Assembly (NCBI GenBank): GCA_030374765.1
Contig: JARGXX010000109.1
Location: 806,001 to 870,000, forward strand
Direction of reading: 5' to 3'
From: Agarophyton chilense
Lineage: Eukaryota > Rhodophyta > Florideophyceae > Gracilariales > Gracilariaceae
Length of the DNA stretch: 64,000 nucleotides
Shown: positions 10,515-22,342 of the stretch, piece by piece
Numbering within the stretch: the first letter of the stretch is position 1
Layout: the number at the start of each line of letters is the position of its first letter
Made by a program: the position numbers and the translations under genes
The notes under the pieces: generated by a model
What the model was told of the DNA's origin: nothing
Databases searched by the model: none
What the model saw: the letters and a program-made list of their open reading frames with translations, nothing else

Positions 10515-11782
10515 ACAAGACGTCCGTCTCTCCCTCTTTAGGGATTCCCGGAATCTAATTCCTGATTACACGAAGGAGAGCATTTTTGCTCTTTGACTTT
10601 TCTCCAAAGTAAACTGAAAGCCTACCCCGAAAAGCTTCTCTTACGACGCCCAAGTGGTATTCCCCCATGCCCTCGATTTTCTGCCCGAGAGCCCTGCAGT
10701 TTGAAATTTTGTTTGTAGCAGGTCCATCACCTCTAAGGACGGTCAACTCATTCCGTCCTCGGGACTACTTTAACCCGTAGTGAAGGTTTGCTCTTTTAGG
10801 AGGGCTGCTCCTGGCTGAGCGCGCGACCTAAATAGGTCCAGCCGTCAACCGACCCCCATACAAGTGGAATTAGGTCCGGGCCTCGTATCCGCCAGGTCCC
10901 TGAGATTCGTGCCTCGACAACACTACCCATAGTTACTAATAGACAGACCTTGGTGCTTTAAACACCCTCGCCTTACTTCATGACGCAAGGCGCATGGTAC
11001 AGACATTTGAACAATTGTTTTTCAGAAAACCCTTCAAAAACTAAACACCAATAGCGCAAAAACCGTTAATTCCGATATGCAACTTCAAAAAAACGTTGTA
11101 AGACTCGATTGAAAAACTCGCAGAACCCCCAGCCAGATACGACCTTCACGCGAGCTCCCGGATTGCACTGACGATAAACTTGCGCACGTGGGAAAAAAAC
11201 CCTGATCACCCAATTAAGGAAAGACTTTACATAATTCCGTTTCCGGACTCTAACACAAGCAACGCCAGCAAAGCCCAATGGACAACAACCCATACGGGAA
11301 CACACTTAAGCTCTGAATTTCGTCGAACCTAGCCTTAAAAAATTATTTTTCACCAGCATACCGCAATGCCCGGCCTCGAAGTACCGGTATTTTAATTTCC
11401 TCAGAAAATTGAAACAAGTTTCAAGAATTCTGCAAAACACACCAACTTGATGTAAATCACTGGCCTACGGAGGCCTGATCACTTCCCTCTCCGACAGGGA
11501 TCCCGCCCTGACTTACTCCGTTAGCCAGTTTACGCTGCCCAGTCGACACCATGAGGAGGTGGAGTAAAGCTTTAGTCGACCAAACGCAGAGGCGTCAGTT
11601 TTTCGTCAAGTCTCCGGAACTAATAATCCCTACACAGGCTCTGCACACCAATGCTCATTAGAAGAATTATAAGAATACTGGCTTAGAGTGGTAATGGCAT
11701 ATTCCAAATTTGGTCTCGTTCCAAGCATCGACTACATGATAGATCCAATTAGTTTTCAATACGGAACTAATTCCATTCTTGT
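10515..11782. other. 5' non-coding part of the DIRS-like element and flank
   Basis: No gene is visible. The stretch up to about 11640 probably contains the 5' terminal and internal complementary repeats of the DIRS-like element, including the 11401-11433 copy of the repeat also seen at 6661-6693. From about 11640 to 11782 the sequence is AT-richer flank ending in CTTGT beside the next LTR. Confidence 0.45.
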
Positions 11783-12449
11783 TGTAGTATCCGCTCTAAC
11801 GGAGAGAGCAGACACCTGCGACAGCGTTCGGACTGCCGATGGGTCGCTTGCGGCGAAGTAAAAGGGGTGGTAGAGCTACAACACTAGCGAGCTGGAAGTG
11901 GGGTGTAAGGCCACTTCTCGCCAGCGAGGGTGAACAGTGCAACTGTAAAACGTTGATGGAACGTAGGTACGAGACGGCTCGTGAAGTGGTTGGGGGCTGA
12001 ATATCTATTATGGCTCGTCCGGATCTCCGGTTAAGGAATCCTAAGCGAGGAACAGAATAGTCATGATGCCCATGTTGTCTCCTTTACTTGGAGTCGGCGC
12101 TCCCCTCTGGTGCACTATATACTGTGTGCCAGGGTGAGTGCCCAAATAAATATATAAATAATACCCAATGGTCAGCCACTTAGCCAAACCACAGTATGGG
12201 TATGGTCCCTAATGGACGTCTAGCTACAAAGGGTAGTAAAACCTGCCACGTGGATCGCCACTACATGCGCCGTTGCAAGCCACTCCACTCGTGATGCCAC
12301 GTGTTCCACTAATGTACCCTGCCTCCTGGCATTCTACGCGGTGTGCCGTTTCATATCATAAGTTTGATGACATCACTCACTTATGAGTTCCAACCGCAAC
12401 TTCGCGAAAAATCATCCTATCGGATTCCCCGACATAGTAGAAGACTACA
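11783..12449 (-). repeat. E1-family LTR in reverse orientation
   Basis: A complete 667-bp LTR reads on the minus strand, ending TACTACA at 11783, with its 5' end (TGTAGTC) at 12449. It aligns end to end with the 3' LTR at 23522-24188. Its inner flank (12450 onward, CCAAG) is the complement of the CTTGG that follows the 3' LTR of E1 at 24189, whereas its outer flank CTTGT does not match. This is the key clue that the 5' end of E1 has been swapped into an inverted position. Confidence 0.85.
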
Positions 12450-14484
12450 CCAAGTTCCAACTGATCGTGTTCAGTACCTGGTGGGATACCGTCGGAACCA
12501 CCGTGGACTCCTTCAACGATGGCATCCGCTCCACCCCACCTGTTCATTGCAGTACTATATTCTAACCAAGTTGTTGGGAGGCCCGTATACAGAACGGCAA
12601 TACCAATCCCTAATAAGGCCCAACCAAAACACACCACAGTGGCATCAAGAGATCGCGCAACAGCAAAGCTTTTTTGCTTGTTTTGTTTTATCTCCCCACA
12701 ATTTGGCAACGCAGTTTAGCAGCCTGGCTCCTCCAATACGATCCATGCTCCTTCAAGTGCGGCAGCAGAACCATCGGGAAGTCTTCGGTACCCAATCCGC
12801 AGCGGCTCGACCTGAAAGTAACGCGAATGTACCGCCTGCGGCACCACAACATGTCATTTTGGTCACGGACGGAACTCAGAAAACTGAGCCCGTCTAGAAG
12901 ACGGAAAACGCCAACCGGTTGGATTGAGAGCCACCCCCAACCGACCCAACTCGGAAGGCCTTCCAATATCATCTGGTTCAATTATGGATGAATACCCATT
13001 GGTCACTGGAGAGGAAGAGTTAATGAAGGACCCAGTCACTATTTTCTCTCTCAAAAACAGTAACTACAAGGTAAACATCACCCTTGGGTTTACTACTAAC
13101 CATTTGGTTCCATTTGCTACCGTCCTGGATACAGGAGCAAGACCAAATCTGGTGAATGCCAGAGTATTACAACCAAGTTTGTTGGACAGGATACAGCCCT
13201 GCGCGTTGCGGAACCCACCTGTGGATGCTAATAGTAGACCCATTTCAGTCCATGATTATCTTACCCTCATCTTCATGGTTAGAAACCTGAAGGTTAGGGT
13301 CCGCTTTTTGTGATAAACCAACTGGAAACGGACTGGATTTCGGGGACATCGTTTAACGACCGCCAAATGCAGGGTACATTCTCCAGATTCCAGACGGCTA
13401 TTTTCAACAATGGAACCCCCATTGCCATTGTCGGTAAGCGCCGAAGACCCCAGAATCAGAACACCAGATGGGGGTTTGAAAACCAAGCAGTGGGTACAAT
13501 AACCAATAAGTTTCGGTTACCCCACAGGATATCAATGTTACATTCCTACCAAATGGTAGCAAAAGTCAAATCCTTGCGACCAGGTATGGTATCCCTTCAG
13601 AACCATGATAAGTTAATGGATAAACAAACGATCTTAATGGGAAATGGAATTGTCGGGAACATACCGAACAAACCGTTCAAAGTATACCTCAGCAACTTCA
13701 GCAACCACATGGTAAAGCTTCCCAAACACACCGTCATCGGCTTAGCGCCCCTGGCGCCAGGTCACATCTTGAAAATGAAACCATCATGGTCTCACGTGGA
13801 CGTGAACGATAAGAAGGGGGAGTTGATGGAGAATAAAAAACCAGAAGGTAAAGGAAAACGCTGAAAACGGAGAAAAGAGCAACACCAGCCTGGAAGTGGA
13901 GAGGGTGAAGGATTGGAGAGAAGAAGTAAATCTAGGCCTTAAAGGTGAAAGACAACTAAAAAATGATACTCTATCTACTGCAGCCGCTCGAAGCAATGTG
14001 TTCGAGACGGCTGGGTGTGATAGAAGCCACCCAGCATTGCGTAGAATCGGCGCCAGGCACCAAGTCTATTCACCAGCAACCGTACCAGGCCGCTTCAAAA
14101 GCCCGTGGATTAGAAATACAGGAGGTGAAGATGATCCTCCGTGAAGGCTTACCTGAAAGTGCGCAACGGGCAAGCCCCTTGGCGCTTATGCAAAAACGAG
14201 GAGAAACCCGAATGCGGTTCTTTATCGACAATCGGAAGTTGAATGCTGTTTCTGTAAGAGACTCTTATCCGTTACCAAAATGGATGAATGCATCGATTCC
14301 ATAGAGGACGCAAGTATATTCAGCACACTGGATTCCAACTGTGGATATTGGCGAATAGAGATTCCGGAGGAAGACAGATATAAGACTGCGTTCACATGTC
14401 ACGCCGGACTCTACCGATTCCGGAGGATGCCTTAAGGTTTACGAAATGCGTCAGAAACCTTCCAACGGGCGTCTGAAATTATAA
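12450..14484 (+). pseudogene. Ty3/gypsy element X: nucleocapsid, protease and RT fragment (inverted part)
   Basis: Read on the plus strand this gives, in order, a gag C-terminus with a degenerate zinc knuckle (CLFC near 12680), an aspartic protease with TVLDTGARPN (about 13122-13152) and a long linker homologous to the pro-RT linker of E1 and E2. RT blocks follow: FIDNRKLNAVSVRDSYPLP, then a TLDSNCGYW-type block, up to about 14484 where an LTR truncates it. Several frame changes and stops make it a relic. It differs enough from E1 and E2 to be a third, related family. The rest of the same element, gag, lies at 24189-25700 on the minus strand; the two pieces became opposite-facing through the LTR-LTR inversion described in the findings. 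Confidence 0.75.
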
Positions 14485-15074
14485 TGTCATCAAACTTGTG
14501 ATATGAAACGGCACACCGCGTAGAATGCCAGGAGGCAGGGTACATTAGTGGAACACGTGGCATCACGAGTGGAGTGTCTTGCAACGGCGCATGTAGTGGC
14601 GATCCACGTGGCAGGTTTTACTACCCTTTGTAGCTAGACGTCCATTAGGGACCATACCCATACTGTGGTTTGGCTAAGTGGCTGACCACTGGGTATTATT
14701 TATATATTTATTTGGGCATTCACCCTGGCACACAGTATATAGTGCACCAGAGGTGAGCGCCGACTTCAAGTAAAGGAGATAACTTAGGCATCATGACTAT
14801 TCTGTTCCTCGCTTAGGATTCCTTAACCGGAGATCCGGACGAGCCATAATAGATAGTCAGCCCCCAACCACTTCACGAGCCGTCTCGTACCTACGTTCCA
14901 TCAACGTTTTAAAGTTGCACTGCTCACCCTCGCTGGCGAGTAGTGGCCTTACACCCCACTTCCAGCTCGCTGGTGTTGTAGCTCTACCACCCCTTTTACT
15001 TCGCCGCAAGCGACCCATCGGCATTCCGAACGCTTTCGCAGGTGTCTGCTCTCTCCGTTAGAGCGGATACTACA
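14485..15074 (+). repeat. 5' LTR of E1 (first ~77 bp missing)
   Basis: It aligns with 23599-24188 of the 3' LTR and ends GGATACTACA. It starts at the internal TGTCATC instead of the true TGTAGTATTC terminus, abutting an RT fragment of element X at 14484. An AT-rich TATATATTTATTT block within it is a plausible promoter or polyadenylation region. Confidence 0.85.
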
Positions 15075-15103
15075 AGTGGTCTCCCGACTTAGAACCACTG
15101 TGG
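15075..15103 (+). other. Putative primer-binding site and hairpin of E1
   Basis: Two bases after the LTR comes TGGTCTCCCGACTTAGAA (15077-15094), identical over 18 bases to the site in E2 (30680-30697). A TGG start right after the LTR is typical of a tRNA primer-binding site. The flanks AGTGGT (15075-15080) and ACCACT (15094-15099) can pair, enclosing the conserved core in a 6-bp stem. The cognate tRNA cannot be named from here. Confidence 0.6.
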
Positions 15104-15289
15104 TCAGCTGCACTGAACAATTCGCTCCTGGAACGTGAAATCGATATCGATACTTGGAACAAGTGGAATCACTACTGTTATTGTTTATCAAACCACCTCC
15201 GGCAATTGCGGAATTCATCGTGGTTGAATACGTGGTCGAGAAGTCGAAGACAACATTTGGTTCGCACCTGGACTCAGGTTTGGTCTAGG

Positions 15290-17444
15290 ATGCCGAAGAC
15301 CCGAAGCCAGTCGAGTGCTGGTCGCCCCGGTCCTGCGGGACCACCCCCGAAACAGAGGCTCGCCTCATCTGTTGAAGCCGGAGAGCGGCTGTATCGTCAA
15401 GCGATGTCGCGCTCACGCTCGGTGAATGATGAACGAGATCTGTCGGATGTACCGGCCCCTGTGGCAGCGGCAGTCACGCCCACTACAGAAGCCGTAGTTG
15501 ACCCTGAGGTCGTCGGACCTCAAGAAGAGGATTATTTTGCGCAGGGAAGTGCGTCGTCTCAAGTCTGAGTCAAGCGCTTCGCGTGTGCGCATGGTTGCGT
15601 TGGAATCGCAGATCACTGCTCTTATCGCTGATGTCGAACAATTACGCAGTGCGCATCAAGCACTCGTTCGTTAAGACGATGGGAAGCAGGTCTCTGCATC
15701 AGTGAAAACACTACGTGAGGATTTGAACCATCTACTGGAGAGGTACGGGAATACGCCCGATGCGCTACCCGGCTTAACCGTGGATGTAGAGGAAGTCCTC
15801 ACTCGAGTTAAACCTCGTTTAGAACGCCTGGAGGCGGCAGTTTATGCGCAGACTGCTACTAAACCAGTCGTGCTGGAAGAGGAAGGAGCTCCTTTGAAGG
15901 AAGCTCGTTCGAAGAAGTCGAAGTCACGACGTAAGAAGCGGAAGTCCTCACGTGATTCGAGTGATGAGTCGTCAAGTACGGAGGGCTTCAGTTCCAGTAC
16001 TGATGATTCTGATGATTCAGATACGTCAGATGACAACGACAGTGATGATGGTCATCGAAGGTCCCGATCTCGGAAGAAGAACGCGTCTTCGTGGTTAATG
16101 AGAAAAAAAGGCTCACCTTACAGAGGTTTGAAGGTGCTCCCGTGCACGAATCCGCTTTATCGGAAGGTCCTGAATTACAGGTACTACCGTCTGAAGGTGA
16201 AGAGCAAGAAGCGCTCAGGACACGAAACCGCGAAGGTGAAGGATCACATCAAACGATTGAAGATCGACCTTAATGATTTAATATTTGATGGGAAAACCCC
16301 CATCCTCGTTATCGAGCTTCTCACTCGATTCGTTGCCGAAGCAGACTCTCTAGAGGTGAGTGAACCACAGGCATTTGTGTCTTTACCACACTTCCTGAAG
16401 GGTTTTGCTTTAGAGCAATATCGTTCCGTATGCGGATCATTGACAGCCGATGAAGGCGGCGTCACCTCATGGCCAGAGGCGGTGCAGTATTTGCTGCGCA
16501 GTTACGCGACTTCAAACGCGATACGTCAGGCGATCCTGGACCTAAGGGATGTGACCCAAAAGCCTGAGGAGGGCGAAGCTGAGTACAGCTCAAGGCTTAC
16601 CAAAGCTTCAGTCCGCTGTGGAAACGTCCACTCGACGGAGGACAAGATTACCTTGTACATCGACGGGCTGGACCCGAGCATCAAGTTGTTGGTAGCTCGA
16701 TATCGAGAGAAGCATGGAAGAGTCTCCTTTTTGGATTTAGTTCAGTTTGCGAAAGCTGAAGGAGAAGCAGCCGGAGCGCGTGGTAGCCCCCGTCGTTCAG
16801 TGGCTCTTGGAACCTCAATGGGTAAGGAGAAGATCTCCGCCATAGTTAATCAGCGCAGCAAACTGTTACATCTGGAATCTCCAGTGCACTCACGAGATTC
16901 GTCAATGGCACCCAAAGGGAGTGACTCTCATGAGGAGGCGGTCCATTTAATGGAATATACGGACTCTTCTGTACCTACAGTGGATCTCCCACACTCGGAG
17001 TTTCAGGACGAGTAAGCCCTAATGGCTATCGAGGGCAGTCGCCCTATGTACCGTCCCTACACGGTGCCACCACAAGGAGGTTTTAAGAACGGGAAACCCG
17101 GATGGGTGGATACTCGCACGGCATACCGCTCACAACCTATGTGGACCAACCGTCGTGACGGTTTGATATGTTATTCATGTTATGGAAAACACCATTTGAG
17201 TGCAGAATTCACGCTTCCTGCAAAGGATCTGATTCGTATCATGACGCCTTATGAAGCACTCTCAGAAGAAGAAAGGAGCCGCGTACCGGCGGGCATGTAT
17301 TGGAAAGCCAAAAGTTGGTTTTCTCAGACACCAATGCGCCGGACGGACAAGCTGGTTGCTCAGAATGCTGAAGTGTTACGACCCGGAACCCCGGTAGAAA
17401 GAGGCGCCTTTGAGGCGAATAAGCCGGTGGAACCGGAAAACTAA
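15290..17444 (+). pseudogene. Gag of E1: capsid and degenerate zinc knuckle
   Basis: The N-terminus (ATG 15290) is basic and Pro/Ser-rich and matches the start of E2 Gag (PKTRSQ against PRTRSQ). The frame breaks near 15568 and continues in another frame from about 15690. It then has a Ser/Asp/Lys-rich linker and a capsid domain with FVSLPHFLKG, WPEAVQYLLRSYAT and RCGNVHSTEDK (about 16370-16650). A TAA (17013-17015) falls between capsid and nucleocapsid. The nucleocapsid then reads CYSCYGKHHLSAEF, a CX2CX4HX4C knuckle whose last Cys is Phe. Gag would package the RNA into virus-like particles. The frame break, the stop and the lost Cys make this copy defective. Confidence 0.85.
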
Positions 17445-17470
17445 GTGACGGAGCCCCTAGGGGGTCGGCA
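17436..17470 (+). promoter_or_regulatory. Candidate -1 frameshift signal between gag and pro-pol of E1
   Basis: Gag ends GAA AAC TAA (17436-17444). The protease frame is open across this point in the -1 frame. Immediately after the stop, GCCCCTAGGGGG (17453-17464) can fold into a tight C/G hairpin. E2 has the same arrangement with a different stem. The heptamer is not a canonical slippery site. Confidence 0.45.
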
Positions 17471-20400
17471 CTACTCTATCCCGTAGTACTGACCAGGGAG
17501 AGCTCGCCTCCCTGCTCCCGCGCTTGGAAGCCCAAGATTCTCTTGAGGCCTCAGAAATTTCCGCCATACGGAATCAATCCGCCGGACGGAAAGCGAGTAC
17601 AGTTTGACTGTGAGTTACATCGTCCTTGTAGACGTTATACTTGCCCGTCAAAACGGGAAAGTTACCTCATGGTAGTGTCTAAAAGAAATTATAAGGTCTA
17701 TGCCGACATCGGCTCTGACAGCAATCTGTTATCTCGTCGAATGACTATCCTGGACACAGGTGCTGGTCCGAACTTTATACGGGAATCGGAGCTCGCTCCT
17801 GCTGACATAGAACGTATTCGATACGGTCCTTTACCGGACATCCGGGATGCCAACAAAAATGCTGTGAAGACACTGGGAACAGTTCGACTCGTGGTGCGTT
17901 TGGGACGCTTTGTAGTCCTAGTCGAATTCATCGTCTGTAAGACGTTAGCTGCACCAGTGGTACTGGGATGTGATTATTGCGACAAGTTTGTCGAAGCCAT
18001 TCGCCCGCGAAGAAATCTAGTGGAACTAGATGATGGATCAATGGTACCAATTGTTTGCAAGCAAATGCGTCGTTGCCCCGAAGCACCTCCACTTCCACCA
18101 TCTATGGAATACGGGGAGTTCCGAGGACGTGTCTCGCCGAAGATTCGAGTAGCGAAGAGTGCCATGCTGAAGGCGCAAACCCAAACTTGGGTTCAAGTAA
18201 GAACAGAACGACACGGACTCGTGGTAGTTCAACCCAACACTCGGATGTACGAATCCCGTGGATTGCTAGTCGCTAACGGCATTGTTCAGGTTGATCCTGG
18301 TAGCCCCTTTTGGATACTAGTGAGTAACCTCACCGATAACGATTATCAGATACCGAAGAATCAGGTTGTTGCTACAGCTTTGCCTCATCCCACAGTGATG
18401 GTCCCTACTCATATTTCTACTGCGGAAGTATTGGGATTAACCCACGTCGGTGACACAGACGAAGAACTGCAAACTCCGTCTGGAGATCAATTGCAAACGG
18501 CAAAAGATCCAGAGAGCCTGGTCGATGAGCTAGACTTAGCACATGTGTCGGAACACTACAGAACGAAGATGAGGTCTATGCTGAAGAATTATATATCCAT
18601 GTGGAGTGGAAAACTAGGAGAGATCTCCGCTACGGAACACCACATTGATTTTATCCCAGGGTCACGACCCATCTCCCAACCATCCTACAGAGCGGGACCG
18701 CGATCTCGCCAAATCGAGGATGAGAATGGGAAGAAGGAGTAATCGGAGCAGCTCAATCTGCTTGGGCCTCACCAGTGGTGCTGGTTCCAAAACCTGATGG
18801 TTCTTTACGATTCTGAATTGATTATCGAAAACTGAATGCAGTTACAGTTCGAAATACATACCCGTTTCCTCGAATGGACGAATGTATTTACAGCTTAGGA
18901 GAAGCGAACGTGTTCACCACGCTGGACGCCAACTCTGGCTATTGGCAGGTGCCTGTAGCGGACGAAGACCAGGATAAAACCGCATTAGCGTGTCACGCTG
19001 GTCTCTACCGTTTCAAAAGGATGCCCTTTGGCTTAGCGAATGCACCGGCTACTTTCCAGCGTACTCTGGACATCTTGCTCTCAAGATACAAGTGGAAGAC
19101 TTGTTTAGTCTATTTGGACGGTGTGATTATCTTTTCCCAGGATGTGGAAAGCCCTTTACGGCATGTCGAGGAGATCCTCAAAGTACTACAGAGCGCAGGT
19201 ATCACCTTGAAGTTCAAGAAATGCGAATGGTTCGCTGGCACCGTCCGGTACTTCGGACACGTGATCAAACCGGGACAGCTTGCCATTCAAGAGGCACAAA
19301 CAGCGGCTCTCCGCGAAATACAACCCTCGTCGACACAGAAGCAATTACGTTCTTTCCTCGGCTTGTGCAACATCTACCGACGATTCGTGCCGCGATACTC
19401 GCATATAGCGGCACCGCTCAACGCAAAGCTGCGTAAAGGACAACCAGTACAGCTGGAACAATTCAGACAAGCTGAAGTGGAAGCGTTCGACACGCTGAAG
19501 ACCAAGATTAATACAGCCCCAATCTTGGCGCTTCCCATCCCCAACCTGCCATACTCAGTGGATACCGACTGTAGCGAGTACCAAATAGGGTGTGCCCTTT
19601 TTCAAACACACCCTGATGGTGAACGCAAACCCATTGGTTACTGGTCCAGATCGCTGAACACAGCTGAGAAGAAGTATTCAGTTTCAGAAAAGGAATGCCT
19701 TGCAGTCGTTTGGGCTCTAACCACATTGCGACCGTATCTCCAAGGAGAACGTTTTACCGTCAACACGGATCATTCGTCTCTACGATGGTTACTGTCCATT
19801 ACAGACCCGTCTGGTCGTCTCACACGATGGCGCTTACGCCTTTCTGAATTCGATTTCAAAATGAAGCATAAGAAGGGATTGGCCAATGTCCAAGCTGACG
19901 CGCTATCGCGACTCAAAACACTGGGCGAAACTCAAGGCGAAATCGATGAAGAGATACCTTGCTTCTACATGGACACCCATTCACAATCTTTTGAAGAAGA
20001 GGAACAAGAGACCCTTGATGATTAATCGGATGCAGACCCGTTCCTTGCATTAGCAGACACTGACCCTTCAGTTCAACTCCGGCGAATCTCGTGCACTGAG
20101 CTCCTCAATGAGCAACACGCCGATACGTTTTGTGCGTCGATACTCTCTCGTCTTAATGGGGGGGAGGAGCTCCCCTTTTCACTCGATTCACGAGGAATAC
20201 TGTCAAGACATGTCGAAAAGCATGATCAAATAGTGATTACATACGTCTTGAAGAGTCGATTACTCCATCTGATACACTACAGCAGTCTGTCTGGTCATCC
20301 AGGAAAAACGAAGTTGTTCATGACTCTAAGAAGAGATTTTTACTGGCCTACTTTGGCAATGGACTGCCATGCTACAGTGAGGTTGTGTACAACATGTGCC

Positions 20401-22250
20401 AAGAATTGCGTGAAGCTTTACAGGAAGCGGAAACCGATGAAGTTATTCCAGGCGAAAGTGCCTTTACAATACGTCAGTATCGACATCCTAGGGGAATTGA
20501 TTCGCTCAAGGCGAGGTTATCGCTACCTATTGGTAATCACCGACCGCTTCTCGAAGCTAGTGCGGACTGTGCCGCTGAAGCGGATAACCGCAACGGTAAT
20601 CGCACAGGCGTTTATCAAACACTGGGGAGTTATATACGGACCACCAGAAGTTCTGTTATCAGATAATGGGAAGCAATTCATTGGAAAGTTCTTTCAGATT
20701 GTTTGCCGCATTGTGGGCATTCGAAACGTGTTTACCACGACCTATCATCCGCAATGCAACGGTCAGGTGGAGCGTTTCCACCGCACGCTGATAGCAGCAT
20801 TACGACGCTATATCGCGGACCACCCGAAAGAATGGGACATGTTTACTGATACTCTGTGCTACGCGTACAATACGCAAGTGCATACCTCTACAAAGACGGC
20901 ACCGTTCGACCTCGTGCTCTCACGTAGCCCTTTGGCTTTACCCGTTGCGCTCGACGACGAGACAGAATTGGACGCGCCGACCCCGGCTAAGTACCATCTG
21001 AAATGGAGGAATGACCTGAAGGCCAGAGCGGAAGAAGCCGCTAAAGAGTTATCTAAGACGCAAGCTGGCTATAAGCGAAACTATGAAGCCAGAAGGCGAA
21101 GAGGAAATCCAGCAATCCGAGTAGGAGGTCACATCTTCGTGCGAGTTGAAAGACCGGACAAACAGGAAGACTCTCGTCATAAGTTGTTGCCGATAGCGGC
21201 TGGACCCTTCAAAGTGGTGGATCTTAGTGAAGAAACAGTGTTCATCAAGACAGGTGAGGACGTTGAACGTGTATTGCGCGATCGCGTGGAAGTCGCGCCT
21301 GACCCGCAAGTGGAAGTCCAGGTATCTGGTAGAACTAAGGAGGAAAGTGCGATGGAACGTCAAGGCAAAAGCCCAAGTGACTCTGGGAAGAGTGAACCGC
21401 CACCAATAGCTCGAGCGGATGAGAAAACTCCTGATCTCCCACCGCCGGCGGTTGCGTACGCCAATCACGGACAGCTTCCGAAAAATCGGGATATGCCCCG
21501 TTGCACGCACACACCAGTAAATACAGAAATGGAACCTGAAAGCAGGAAATTTGTTTTGGAATTTGGCCCCAAGGACTTGGAAACGAGTGCACGCGAACAT
21601 GCGCCGTTGCCGCTTCAGGCTGAACCGTCAGGTGAAGCGCCACTCGCTGTTCCGCCGATTTCGGCTCCCATCCCTCGTGGGCAGGAAGAAGAAGAGTTAT
21701 CGCCTCCTGTCGTGGTGCAAGCACCATCATTCACCCAACAGCGGTCAGAATTGGATAAACCGAAGGAAGATCATCCACGAATGGAATTGAGAAGTAGCAA
21801 GAAGTACGCTTCTATGGAACCTGGAAAACAGGATAGCTCTTTATCTGAGAAAGGTTCTCAAGGAATGAGTACACTGCCCCTGCGGGCAGAACGACAGTTA
21901 GTCGACGAGCGAACGCTTAGCGACGCGGAGACTGCTAACACAGAGAAGCTTGGGTCAGCCCTAAGGCATTTCAAACCTGTTAACAGGAGTCTCGCGCCAA
22001 CAGCGAAAGCATTGGGAAACGCCCCGGAATATGTTATGGATCGCATATGTGAACATGGCGAGCATGAAGATACCAAAGAATTACTGTATCGAGTCCGTTG
22101 TACGGTTTTCCTCCGGAAGCGGATACGTGGGAACCTATAGCTCATATCCCCCGTTCGCAGCTCGTGCGATATCATCGACGCATGCGATTACCACTCTCCA
22201 GGGAGATCGACTCCTCGATAGTCGGGCTCATGGGCACATCCCATTTCTAA
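17441..22250 (+). pseudogene. Protease-RT-RNase H-integrase-chromodomain polyprotein of E1
   Basis: Protease: ILDTGAGPN (about 17750-17775). RT: IDYRKLNAVTV, LDANSGYWQVP, RMPFGLANAPATFQ and the catalytic box YLDG, where the second Asp of YLDD has become Gly (GGT). RNase H: VDTDCSEYQIG through DHSSLRWLL (about 19558-19790). Integrase: an HHCC zinc motif (about 20270-20400) and D, D, E residues in IDILGE, LSDNGKQF and GQVERFH. A long hydrophilic tail leads to a chromodomain (about 22025-22200) ending FPPEADTWEPIAHIP in a shifted frame. Defects: a frame change near 18720, a TGA at the IDYRKL block (about 18817), a frame break around 20000-20230 and another inside the chromodomain. Chromodomains in this family are thought to steer insertion toward marked chromatin. 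Confidence 0.88.
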
Positions 22251-22342
22251 GTACGGGCTACCAAGGTATTAAAAACTCGAAAGGCGAAAGGAATACAAGA
22301 AGTCATGTGGAAGAAAAGTGAAAACACGCAAGCACAGGACAT

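Larger units (their letters stand above)
6651..11640 (-). mobile_element. DIRS-like tyrosine-recombinase retroelement (decayed)
   Basis: On the minus strand the order is gag-like frame, reverse transcriptase, RNase H, tyrosine recombinase, which is the hallmark of DIRS/PAT-type elements rather than LTR or LINE elements. No LTRs and no integrase are present. There is no room for the methyltransferase domain found in classical DIRS elements, because RNase H and recombinase practically abut. This is closer to PAT/Kangaroo-type layouts. A degenerate direct repeat (6661-6693 against 11401-11433, 23 of 33 identical by eye) may mark split terminal repeats. The outer limits are approximate. Frame breaks in recombinase and RNase H make it non-autonomous. 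Confidence 0.75.

Noticed and set aside
12383-12449. Short frame MSSNRNFAKNHPIGFPD repeated at three places (12383, 23588, 59769), looking like a conserved leader peptide
   Set aside because: These bases lie inside the LTR once its true ends (TGTAGTA...TACTACA) are recognised; the repetition is simply LTR copies.
21049-21600. 183-codon minus-strand frame opposite E1 integrase
   Set aside because: Shadow of the integrase tail; no counterpart opposite E2 or E3 integrase.
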